Assembly (NCBI GenBank): GCA_964398315.1
Contig: CAYNMV010000008.1
Span: 1-64,000, forward strand
Origin: JADLCB01 sp964398315
Lineage (GTDB): Bacteria; Planctomycetota; Phycisphaerae; Tepidisphaerales; Tepidisphaeraceae
DNA: 64,000 nucleotides
Direction of reading: 5' to 3'
The first letter of the stretch is position 1, and each line of letters begins with the position of its first letter. The notes under the pieces were generated by a model. It made no database searches. It was not told the origin of the DNA and was given only the letters and a program-made list of their open reading frames with translations. Below, one piece after another: positions 42,295 through 49,949 of the stretch. The translations under genes and the position numbers were made by a program.

Positions 42295-44559
42295 TTACCG
42301 CTTCACCTTCTCATCCACCGGTAGCCCTCTCTGGAGCTTCTGGATGACGGCATTCACATCCCGGTTGTAGTTCCAGTCGACGAACAGCAGACTGCGCGAG
42401 CGTTCGATCAGCGATTCCAGCGTCGCCAGCGGCTGGTCGTACACCAGATGCATGCCCTTGAGCGGGGCATCACCGTAATCCCTGCAATGGCTGTCGGGGC
42501 CTTCGCCGGCAAAGCAGCGCACGATCAGCGCCAGGACATCCCACCAGAGTTCCTCGGGCAGGTGTTCCAGAGCCTGTTCGCGCGTAATCGGATCCTGGAT
42601 GAGGTGCTGCGGCCCCAAGACATCCCAGAACTCCTTCTCCCGATCGAACACCGCCTGGATGCGCAGGTGCAGCTTGGTTTTCTCGTCGTAATCGGGCCGC
42701 AGGCGGCGGGCGAGCTTGGTCATGCTCAGCACCGTCCTGGCCAGCGGCACCTTGGGGTTGCCCATCATGACCTCGATGGCCAGTACGCCCAGCGAGTACA
42801 GGTCGCAGGCGCTGCTGAGCAGCGGAATGATTTCGTAGGGCACATCCTGGAACTGCAACCCGATCGATTTGGTCAGGATCTCCTTGACGTGCTGCGGGAA
42901 GGGCTGGCCAATGGAGCTGAAGTGCAGTTCGCCTTCATCATACTGGTTGCGCTTGTCCAGTTTCGCGTACAGGTCCACGCGCTGGTTGGCGATATTCAGG
43001 CGCATGAAGATGATGTCGTTCTCGGCAGCTTTGATGATGTCCTTGGTGAAGAACGTTCCCTGGAGGATGAACCCACGGTCGCTGTCAACTGCGTGCTCAG
43101 CGAAGTACGTGCCTTCTCCCTTCTGCACCGTATTCACCACCCCTGGCTGATACACGTTGGGCACCGCCGCCTTGCCTGAGATGTAGTACATCGCGTCGCT
43201 GTCATGCAGCGGGATTTTCAGCGGCACAGCATCCCCGGGATCCACCAGCACCACACGGCAGTTCCACAGCGCCGGCATTCCCGCCCCAGCCGGCGGGCAG
43301 CTGATGCGAAAGCTGTCCGGCCGCAGGTTGAGCAGCGGGCGCTTTGCCTGCTTGGTCATGGCCCGTACCTGCTCGAACATGTCCGCCAGCAGCCGGACCT
43401 TGTGGTAAAAGATTTCGATAAATCGGGCAGAACTGCGGGCAGGTGTGCCGGAGGTCAGCCAGCCGGCAGTGCGCCTGCTGATGCTGCCCGCCTCGCTTGC
43501 GGAGGTCCGATCGGGCTCATCCCGCCCTGCCTGGACCGAATCGATCGGCAGCGGTCCGGTGCGCAGGTGCGAGCGTCCATGCGGCAGGCCGTTCCAGTGC
43601 CCGCCCCCCAGCACGCGCACCAGGTCTTCAACTCCTGCCGGATTCGACAGGCGCACCGACATCAGCCCCGCGGCAACATTGAACTTCACGAACGTTCCGT
43701 GTGGTGGGAGGACCTCCTCCAGATCAATGGTGTAGCCATTGCGTTCGGCCTCGGCAGTCACAGGAATGAACTGCGAACTGGCCCCCAGCTTTGCCTGGTA
43801 GAGGTAGCGGGCCAATGACCTGCTGTAGGCCGGCAGGCGCTTGCTGATCAGCAGTTCATCATCCGTACACAGTGTCCAGGCCAGGTCACCTGGGGCGGTC
43901 TCTATCGGATTCGGGCTTGCTTGCCCATGCCCGGTCGAGCCATTGCCGCCCAGGTGCAGGGGCTTGAACTGCTCGACATCGAGCAGGGTCGGAAGCGGGT
44001 GCGTTTCTTCCCAGCCGGTATTGATCACCGTCCAGGGACAGGCCCGGGCCAGCATCTGACATTGCAGTCGCCAGCGATCGTCGAGGATGGTGTTGCTGAG
44101 GGCTTCACGGCAGAGAGTCAGGGTTTTGGCGCTGGTAGCCAGCAGTTCCAGATCCTGCACCCACAGGTCAACATATTCCAGCACTTCACCCCGGGCATCG
44201 GTGATACAACCGAGATAGATCTTGCTCTCCAGCAAGTCCTGGCGGAGCACAAGGTAGCCGGCCACCGGATCCGGCTCCCGCCGCATCACCACGCAGATCC
44301 GGATCGGCGCTGCCATCTGCTGCACCGTGATGGGCACCGCAACGAACTCATCTCCCAGTGGCCCCGACAGCAGGTCGCTCTCCTTGTCACTCCTGACCGC
44401 CCTTGTTACCGGTTCTATCTGACCCACGCCCGGACGCGGGCGGGCTCGACCAGGTTCACCAGAGCCGATCGGCGTGGCCGGCGGTGCGCCACGATTGGCG
44501 TCGCCAGCGGTGGTGTCAGCGGTACCGCCGATCGAATTACCTGTTGCTGCTGTGGTCAT
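42295..44559 (-). CDS. pseudokinase-like protein of the T6SS locus
   Basis: A 754-residue protein with a Pro/Gly-rich N-terminal 60 residues, an alpha/beta middle part, and a C-terminal region with degenerate protein-kinase landmarks: RPLLNLRPDSFRI (about 407-419) where HRDxKPxN is expected, VVLVDPG (436-442) where DFG is expected, and SACDLYSLGVLAIEVMMGNP (583-602), a clear kinase subdomain IX. The catalytic Asp of the HRD motif is Asn and the metal-binding Asn is Ser, so phosphotransfer is unlikely. About 140 residues separate DPG from subdomain IX. T6SS loci in other bacteria use PpkA, an active kinase; this protein may be a scaffold or sensor version. The start at 44559 has GGAG upstream. 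The kinase relation is inferred from motif order. Confidence 0.6.
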   Translation of the reverse strand: MTTAATGNSIGGTADTTAGDANRGAPPATPIGSGEPGRARPRPGVGQIEPVTRAVRSDKESDLLSGPLGDEFVAVPITVQQMAAPIRICVVMRREPDPVAGYLVLRQDLLESKIYLGCITDARGEVLEYVDLWVQDLELLATSAKTLTLCREALSNTILDDRWRLQCQMLARACPWTVINTGWEETHPLPTLLDVEQFKPLHLGGNGSTGHGQASPNPIETAPGDLAWTLCTDDELLISKRLPAYSRSLARYLYQAKLGASSQFIPVTAEAERNGYTIDLEEVLPPHGTFVKFNVAAGLMSVRLSNPAGVEDLVRVLGGGHWNGLPHGRSHLRTGPLPIDSVQAGRDEPDRTSASEAGSISRRTAGWLTSGTPARSSARFIEIFYHKVRLLADMFEQVRAMTKQAKRPLLNLRPDSFRISCPPAGAGMPALWNCRVVLVDPGDAVPLKIPLHDSDAMYYISGKAAVPNVYQPGVVNTVQKGEGTYFAEHAVDSDRGFILQGTFFTKDIIKAAENDIIFMRLNIANQRVDLYAKLDKRNQYDEGELHFSSIGQPFPQHVKEILTKSIGLQFQDVPYEIIPLLSSACDLYSLGVLAIEVMMGNPKVPLARTVLSMTKLARRLRPDYDEKTKLHLRIQAVFDREKEFWDVLGPQHLIQDPITREQALEHLPEELWWDVLALIVRCFAGEGPDSHCRDYGDAPLKGMHLVYDQPLATLESLIERSRSLLFVDWNYNRDVNAVIQKLQRGLPVDEKVKR

Positions 44560-44593
44560 TGCACTGCTCCGTTCAATTCGAGGCACCGGGGCT

Positions 44594-44893
44594 CTAGCCG
44601 CCAATGAGAACCGTCGGACACCCGGTCACAATGATCCCGCCATGCGCTGTCGTATCGCCCATCCGTGCCGCTGGTCGACCACCAATGAGGACACTGGTCG
44701 AACCGCGGGCAATCACATCCGGCGGCCCGACACAGGTGCAGACATCCCCCACGACCGCTGCCGGCAGGCCGCCGATCAGCACATTGGGTGCGCCCGGCCC
44801 CACCACCGGACCGCCCACGTGCGGCACCGCGGGCGTTCCCGGCGTGACCATCGGGCAGGTATGCATGTCCATCTGTCGAGCTGCGGGAGGCAT
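44594..44893 (-). CDS. PAAR-repeat spike tip protein
   Basis: A 99-residue PAAR protein with repeated GG/PAA.. turns: MPPAARQMDMHTC, GGPVVGPGAPNVLIGGLPAAVVGD, RGSTSVLIGGRPAARMGDTTAHGG and a last TVLIGG. Cys and His residues suited to zinc binding at the tip are present. It would cap the VgrG trimer and help pierce the target membrane. AAGGAG lies six bases before the ATG. It has no toxin extension, so cargo must be carried by neighbours. Confidence 0.9.
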   Translation of the reverse strand: MPPAARQMDMHTCPMVTPGTPAVPHVGGPVVGPGAPNVLIGGLPAAVVGDVCTCVGPPDVIARGSTSVLIGGRPAARMGDTTAHGGIIVTGCPTVLIGG

Positions 44894-44903
44894 AAGATCT
44901 CCT

Positions 44904-45347
44904 TTATGACCGGGACCAACGCCCGAAGTGTTGTTGCTTCCAGCGGGCGAGGTTGGGCAGGCAGAATGCCACCTGTACCAGCAGTGTGAAGATGACGCCC
45001 CAGTCCGGACCTGCTGCCTGGACCGCCGGGAGCGTGAGCATTGGCGCTTTCGACGCCATCGAAGTCGTCATCGATTGGGCGGACCGATATGACTTACCGA
45101 TGCGTGTCCATTGGGCGGCAGCATCATCAGTATCCTGCAGTGTCTGATGACGCTCGCGCATTTCCTCGACCGCTTTCAGGGCCTCGTAAAACTCGCGGTC
45201 CCTGGGATCGACACTGAGCGTCCTGAGGTCATTGGGCGACTCCACGCGCAGGGGGCGATCGCCTATCGTAACCATCCAGTATGAGCCCATGTCCGTTGCG
45301 GTCGCCACGCGCCGGCCTTCGGCATTGAAAAACTCGATATCATGCAT
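44904..45347 (-). CDS. small protein with C-terminal membrane helix, effector-module member
   Basis: A 147-residue protein: a beta-hairpin N-terminus (HDIEFFNAEGRRVATAT...WMVTIGDRPLRV), a charged helical middle (REFYEALKAVEEMRERHQTL), and one hydrophobic C-terminal segment (GVIFTLLVQVAFCLPNL). AGGAGG lies five bases before the ATG, inside the preceding gene, with which it overlaps by eight bases. Not recognised. Its place between the triple-repeat protein and PAAR suggests an adaptor, an immunity protein or a membrane-acting cargo. Confidence 0.65.
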   Translation of the reverse strand: MHDIEFFNAEGRRVATATDMGSYWMVTIGDRPLRVESPNDLRTLSVDPRDREFYEALKAVEEMRERHQTLQDTDDAAAQWTRIGKSYRSAQSMTTSMASKAPMLTLPAVQAAGPDWGVIFTLLVQVAFCLPNLARWKQQHFGRWSRS

Positions 45348-45735
45348 CTGAACCTCCTGGCTCGGAGAGAAGCGTCCACTGATCGCCACGCAACCGCAGA
45401 ACCGGCTGACCATTCGCGGTGCTGCTGTCCGGCGGCATGTGGTCATGCGGCACATCTCCATTAGCCGTCGTCGGCATCTGCTGTACTGCGGCAGGCGACG
45501 GACAGGCATCCGTCGGCGCGCTCCCTTCGGCAACAAGGGGTGAATCGGCGGCTCTGTCCTGAGGTTGCAGCAGCTTGACCTGCTCGGGCCGAAGCCGCAG
45601 TACCTTTGCCTTTTCCGCAGACGTGGCCGAGGCAGGCCCCCCGGATGCCGCCAGCACACGGGTCGGCGCGCGTTGAACCAGCCCTGCGGTGGACATCTTC
45701 AACAGCTCAAACTGTTCGGGACGGATGGTCAGCAT
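45340..45735 (-). CDS. small protein with three RPEQ-type repeats
   Basis: A 131-residue protein (135 with a GTG at 45747). It carries three spaced copies of a 13-residue motif: MLTIRPEQFELLK at 1-13, VLRLRPEQVKLLQ at 45-57 and VLRLRGDQWTLLS at 112-124, separated by Pro/Ala/Ser-rich linkers. The consensus is L-x-[IL]-R-x-[ED]-Q-x-x-L-L. It looks like a multivalent linker in which each motif could bind the same partner. It lies directly after the DUF4123 gene and overlaps the next gene by eight bases. No family recognised with certainty. Confidence 0.65.
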   Translation of the reverse strand: MLTIRPEQFELLKMSTAGLVQRAPTRVLAASGGPASATSAEKAKVLRLRPEQVKLLQPQDRAADSPLVAEGSAPTDACPSPAAVQQMPTTANGDVPHDHMPPDSSTANGQPVLRLRGDQWTLLSEPGGSDA

Positions 45736-45770
45736 GGCTTCGTTCACTCATGGCGTTTCGGGCATAACGA

Positions 45771-46358
45771 CTATCGCTCCCGGACCAGCACCAGCGACTC
45801 CATCGCCGGCAGTGCCCCTTCCGGCCGGAATCGCAGCATGACAGCCGGGTCCTCATCCTCCATCGCAAACTGCTGCACCAGGCCGAACACCAGCCTGGTC
45901 TCCACGGAGTTGCACGTCGGCAGATAGACCCGAAGCACGCGCGGGTCGTAGTAGCGGAAATACAGCGGAGCGCCTTCCGGTGAGTAAACTGTCAGTAAGC
46001 CCCTGAGGTGTCGTCTCAGCAGGCGCAGATCGGTAGCAGCGGTGGTGGCGGCAAAGATTCCCCAGCTCTGCCCCCAGCCCTGGCTGAGCAACCACCGGGT
46101 GAAGGGCTCATCCGGCTCGATTCGCACCACATAGGGCGCTACCTCCGCCATATCCGGCTCCAGCTCGCCGCTGTAAAGACAAGCGTGTTCGACACCGTGT
46201 TCAAAGATGGCATCCAGCAACTGCGGCGTGCTGGCACCATCCAACACGGCCCACAGGACCAAGTCCGGATCTGCGAACAGGTAATCGTGGATTCGCCGGA
46301 CTGGCGCGGCTGTTGGCCACAGGGGAGCGGAGGATGAATTTGCTGCAAGAGTGGTCAT
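45771..46358 (-). CDS. DUF4123-type T6SS effector chaperone
   Basis: A 195-residue protein with the DUF4123 layout: DPDLVLWAVLDGAS at the N-terminus, LYSGELEPDMAEVAPYVVRIEPDEPFTRWLLSQGWGQSWGIFAAT, LRRHLRGLLTVYSPEG and YFRYYDPRVLRVYLPTC. DUF4123 (TEC/Tap-1) proteins deliver specific cargo effectors onto VgrG. It follows vgrG by 39 bp. The ATG at 46358 (GAGAG nearby) is preferred to a GTG at 46370. Its client is likely one of the neighbouring unknown genes. Confidence 0.85.
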   Translation of the reverse strand: MTTLAANSSSAPLWPTAAPVRRIHDYLFADPDLVLWAVLDGASTPQLLDAIFEHGVEHACLYSGELEPDMAEVAPYVVRIEPDEPFTRWLLSQGWGQSWGIFAATTAATDLRLLRRHLRGLLTVYSPEGAPLYFRYYDPRVLRVYLPTCNSVETRLVFGLVQQFAMEDEDPAVMLRFRPEGALPAMESLVLVRER

Positions 46359-46397
46359 ATGCTCTCTCACATCTCGTGCTTTGCCTGGGCTGATGGC

Positions 46398-48464
46398 CTA
46401 TCCCCCCGCCGCACCATCGACAAAAGGCGTACCATTGGCGGCGGCTTCCTTCAGGATCGTTGCTTTCGGACTGAACTGAGTCGGCTTGGGCGGCCGCTGT
46501 GGAGACGGCGACTCAGTGACTTCCCCTGCCTCAGCTTCGGCGGCTTTTTCAGGCAGAAGGGCTGTCTCTGGCGATGCGCCGCTGCCGCTGCCCGGAGCGC
46601 CGCCGCTGTTGATCAGCACAGTCGGACCGGAAATCGCCACCCCACTGGGGCCAATGGTGACAAAGGCTCCACCCGCCTTGAGTGTCAGCGTGGCACCGGA
46701 TTCAATCACCACATTCATCCCGGCTTTAAGATGAATTTCGCTGCCGGCATCAACCGCCAGCTTCATCCCGATCTTCTGCTGTGCATCCATTCCCACCTTT
46801 AGCGACAACCCGCCGTCTACTTTCTGGTTCAGATCGCCATTGACCGTCTGGTGCCGGTCGCCTTCGGTACGCTCAAACTGATCGTTCTTCACGATCAGAT
46901 GCCGGTTGTGGCCGATCCACTCGCGGGCATCATTGCGGACGCGGAGGTCGTGATCTTTCTGCGCGTGGATAAACAGCTGTTCCTCGCCCTTGCGGTCTTC
47001 GAAGCGGATCTCGTTGAAGCCATTGCCACCGCGACTGGAGGAAGTCTTGATCGTAGAAACCGTGGCCTTGTCGGGCAGTGGATACGGTGGCTTAGCATCG
47101 CCGTTATAGACCCGGCCGGTGATGATCGGACGGTCGGGATCGCCTTCGAGAAACTCGATGATGACCTCCTGCCCAATGCGCGGTGTGAAGATCGCGCCCC
47201 ATCGCGCTCCGGCCCACACCTGTGCTACCCGCACCCAGCAGGAACTGTTCTCGTCTGCCTGGCCATAGCGATCCCAGTGGAACTGCACCTTCACCCTGCC
47301 GTACTCATCGGTCCAGATCTCCTCCCCGGCCTTGCCCACCACAGTCGCCGTCTGCGGCCCCTGGATAATGGGCTTGGGTGTCAGCCGCTGTGGCCGGTAC
47401 TGCACCTCTGCCGGAATAGCGGTGAAGGATGAGGTAAATGACCAGCCCTCTCCCTCGCTATTGGCGTCATAGCCATCACCCGTGGCCTGGCAGGTGTGGG
47501 TGACGACCAGGTAATCACGGGCAAAGTCACTGCGCGGAGCCGGGTCGAGCCTGAAGGTGGCTCCAGCAGCAAGGCCACGCACATCGCCGCTGCCTTCGGC
47601 AACCTTGTACTGCGCTGCTATTTCCTCCATGCGCATGCGGGCATACTGCTCGCCATCGGCAAACTCCTCGAATTCACCGGGAAAGTCGAAGACCTCAAAC
47701 TCAGCGTTAGGATGGGCAGCCGGCTGGCGATTCTGCACCAGCAGGTTCTTGCTGGGGCGCGTAAAATCAAAATCTGTGAGTGCAACGGCCCCGGGGTGTA
47801 CTTCGTGGGTGAGGGCAAACGACTGGACAACATCGCCAAGGTTGTACGCCCCCCGGCCGGGACGGAACTCGAGCGTCTCATAGCCGGGCACTGGTTCGTG
47901 GGCGCTGGGAGAGTCGGCCAACACGAGCGTATGGCGGCCATTCTCGTGCGTGAAGTAGTAGTAAATGCCCTCCTGCTCCAGCAGCCGGGAAACAAAATTA
48001 AAGTCGGTTTCGCGATACTGGACACAGTACTCCCAGGCACCATAGCTGCCAGAAAGCCGCTCCTCGAAATCGGTGAACCCGCGATCACGGAACACCTGCT
48101 TGACAATCTCCGGCACGCTCATCTTCTGGAATATCCGGCAGTCGGCACAGCGGGTGAGGAACCAGAGCCACGGCACCATCGTCGCGCGGTATGATCTGTA
48201 ACGCCCGTGGTCCGGCAGCTGGATGAAACGGGCCACGTAGCCGTTGAAGTAGCGTGTCTCATCACCGGCCACTTTAAGACTGACGGTGACATTGCCGCCC
48301 ACGATGGCGTCGAAGTCGATCTGCCCATCCTCGCTGAGCAGATCCAACTCGATCTCAAATGGCCGGCCGAGGCGTTCGGACACCGACATCGCGCGCAAAA
48401 CCAGCACATCCGCGCCCAGCGGCGTTGCGATCGTGAGAGGACGATTGGCTTGAGCGATGGCCAT
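46398..48464 (-). CDS. vgrG: T6SS spike protein VgrG (TssI)
   Basis: A 688-residue VgrG with the gp27-like N-terminal domains (residues 1-350, including FQKMSVPEIVKQVFRDRGF and CVQYRETDFNFVSRLLEQEGIYYYF), the gp5-like OB region (ATVVGKAGEEIWTDEYGRVKVQFHWD and SSCWVRVAQVWAG), and a beta-helix needle. The C-terminal extension (about residues 635-688) is Ala/Pro/Glu-rich and probably flexible rather than a toxin domain. It begins six bases after the upstream candidate-effector gene. Confidence 0.95.
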   Translation of the reverse strand: MAIAQANRPLTIATPLGADVLVLRAMSVSERLGRPFEIELDLLSEDGQIDFDAIVGGNVTVSLKVAGDETRYFNGYVARFIQLPDHGRYRSYRATMVPWLWFLTRCADCRIFQKMSVPEIVKQVFRDRGFTDFEERLSGSYGAWEYCVQYRETDFNFVSRLLEQEGIYYYFTHENGRHTLVLADSPSAHEPVPGYETLEFRPGRGAYNLGDVVQSFALTHEVHPGAVALTDFDFTRPSKNLLVQNRQPAAHPNAEFEVFDFPGEFEEFADGEQYARMRMEEIAAQYKVAEGSGDVRGLAAGATFRLDPAPRSDFARDYLVVTHTCQATGDGYDANSEGEGWSFTSSFTAIPAEVQYRPQRLTPKPIIQGPQTATVVGKAGEEIWTDEYGRVKVQFHWDRYGQADENSSCWVRVAQVWAGARWGAIFTPRIGQEVIIEFLEGDPDRPIITGRVYNGDAKPPYPLPDKATVSTIKTSSSRGGNGFNEIRFEDRKGEEQLFIHAQKDHDLRVRNDAREWIGHNRHLIVKNDQFERTEGDRHQTVNGDLNQKVDGGLSLKVGMDAQQKIGMKLAVDAGSEIHLKAGMNVVIESGATLTLKAGGAFVTIGPSGVAISGPTVLINSGGAPGSGSGASPETALLPEKAAEAEAGEVTESPSPQRPPKPTQFSPKATILKEAAANGTPFVDGAAGG

Positions 48465-48470
48465 ATCCGA

Positions 48471-49466
48471 TCATCGTTCGGTGATCTTCTCCTGTGTCAC
48501 CCGAATTTCTTTAATCTTGAGGGCGATGCCTAATGTCCCTCCATTGAAGCTGCCACCTGTGCCCAGTGCTGCGGTGATTCCCGTGATCATGTGATCGAGT
48601 TTCTCTGTACTGATACGAGCCGTGGCATATTTGAGGGCATGCTTGATCTGGTTGTTCGTCGTGGGTGATCGCAGCCCGGTGCGCGATGACCGCGCTCCCT
48701 GGTCGAGCAGTTCACGGACATAGCTCAGGTCATGGCCTGCCTTCTCCATCTGCGAGATGGTCTTAACCAGACGACCCTTGCGCACCGTTGCCAGCCTGCC
48801 TACCTGGCCCGCCGCCTTGTAGACCCGAGGGCCATACTTAACGAGCTTGGCCGCGCCAGCGCCCAGATCCAGCAACCCAATCAGGTCAAGGGCGAGTTCG
48901 ATATCGGTGGTATCCGGCGCACCATGCGGGTCGATCGCCTTTCCTATCGCGATCCCGCAGGACAGCGTTGAGGCGGACAACATCGAGTACGAGAAAATCA
49001 CCGCGGGCGTCGCGCCGCCTCCGGTTCCCACCGCTCCTGCAAGCGAGAGGCCAAAGCCAATGCCGCTCAAGACAGCACCTGAGCAGTTCAGGATGGAACT
49101 GCCCCATCGGTCCCAACCACTGGCAGCAGGCCTGGGTGCCGGCTGGTCGATATGGATCTCAACCCACGTTGCCAGTCGGGATGGGTGATGTGACTGTCGG
49201 ATGACATAACGGCCATCCTGGAAATGCAGGCGAATTCCAGCCCCCTTCAGTTCAGGTACACCGTCCACCGCGCGCTCGAGCGCAGCGCGGGGCGACAGAC
49301 TGCCCGCGCCCGCCGATTCATGCATGCCGCTGCTGTGCGCCACCTTAGACTGCGAACCAACAGCGGCCGGGCCAACATATGCGATGGGCGTATGGTGCGC
49401 AGTGGTGAGCATGGACGCATTGAGCCATCCATCCCCGAGTACACTCTGGTGCCTCATATTTGCCAT
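48471..49466 (-). CDS. candidate T6SS cargo protein with glycine-zipper membrane region
   Basis: A 331-residue protein without signal peptide. Residues about 122-178 form two or three Gly/Ala/Ser-rich hydrophobic segments (SGAVLSGIGFGLSLAGAVGTG, then SYSMLSASTLSCGIAIGKAI), followed by another amphipathic hydrophobic stretch (LALDLIGLLDLGAGAAKLV) and a basic helical C-terminus. This pattern is seen in pore-forming or membrane-inserting secreted toxins. The gene sits between the L,D-transpeptidase-like gene and vgrG with six bases to vgrG. GAGG precedes the ATG. Family not recognised; the cargo role is inferred from position and hydrophobicity. Confidence 0.6.
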   Translation of the reverse strand: MANMRHQSVLGDGWLNASMLTTAHHTPIAYVGPAAVGSQSKVAHSSGMHESAGAGSLSPRAALERAVDGVPELKGAGIRLHFQDGRYVIRQSHHPSRLATWVEIHIDQPAPRPAASGWDRWGSSILNCSGAVLSGIGFGLSLAGAVGTGGGATPAVIFSYSMLSASTLSCGIAIGKAIDPHGAPDTTDIELALDLIGLLDLGAGAAKLVKYGPRVYKAAGQVGRLATVRKGRLVKTISQMEKAGHDLSYVRELLDQGARSSRTGLRSPTTNNQIKHALKYATARISTEKLDHMITGITAALGTGGSFNGGTLGIALKIKEIRVTQEKITER

Positions 49467-49509
49467 TCGACTGCCTCAGATCGATACCCACCGCCACGCG
49501 TGGCCATGC

Positions 49510-49929
49510 TCAACGGTATTGAACCCACAGCAGCAGTGCTCCCCTGCCGGCGATGGCCTGCTTCAGTTCCGTGCAGCACTCGGCCACGCGCACATCCGTA
49601 ATGCCGATACAACCGGCGGTTCCGGGAGCGTTACCATCGGGATGTATGCGCAGCAGCGTGCGCGTGGTCGGGAACAGAGGATCCAGATCTACGCTGAAGC
49701 CAGTGTTAAAACGCGTCATGGCCGGTTCCGTGCGATGCCTGAAGTTGCGTGCCAGATACCAGCCGGGTGGCAATGGCAGCAACGAACGCGACCCCGAGCA
49801 TGCTTCCCAACTGGACCCGGTCAGCCCATGGATAAGATAGCCATCCACCCGAGCACGGTTGGCCGCGCGTACGCCCATGAAGACCAGGTCTGCACAATCC
49901 GGCCGCATATGTAGCATCTCAGGAATCAT
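49510..49929 (-). CDS. L,D-transpeptidase-like/peptidoglycan-acting candidate effector
   Basis: A 139-residue protein without a signal peptide. Near the C-terminus it has LLRIHPDGNAPGTAGCIGI (residues 92-110), matching the H-x(n)-[ST]xGC pattern of L,D-transpeptidases and Tlde1-like (DUF2778) enzymes, with His96 and Cys107 as the likely catalytic pair. The upstream SWEACSGSRSLLPLPPGWY part fits the small beta fold. Such proteins crosslink or cleave peptidoglycan peptides; T6SS-delivered members attack competitors. GAGGAGG lies eight bases before the ATG, which starts 20 bp after the clpV stop. No immunity gene is obvious. Confidence 0.65.
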   Translation of the reverse strand: MIPEMLHMRPDCADLVFMGVRAANRARVDGYLIHGLTGSSWEACSGSRSLLPLPPGWYLARNFRHRTEPAMTRFNTGFSVDLDPLFPTTRTLLRIHPDGNAPGTAGCIGITDVRVAECCTELKQAIAGRGALLLWVQYR

Positions 49930-49949
49930 GAGCCGGCCTCCTCGCGTCA

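Noticed and set aside
42295..44559. Active Ser/Thr kinase (PpkA)
   Set aside because: No glycine-rich loop was recognised, and the catalytic Asp and Asn of the HRDxxxxN motif are replaced.
46398..46560. Toxin domain at the VgrG C-terminus
   Set aside because: The tail is only about 50 Ala/Pro/Glu-rich residues, too short and featureless for a catalytic domain.
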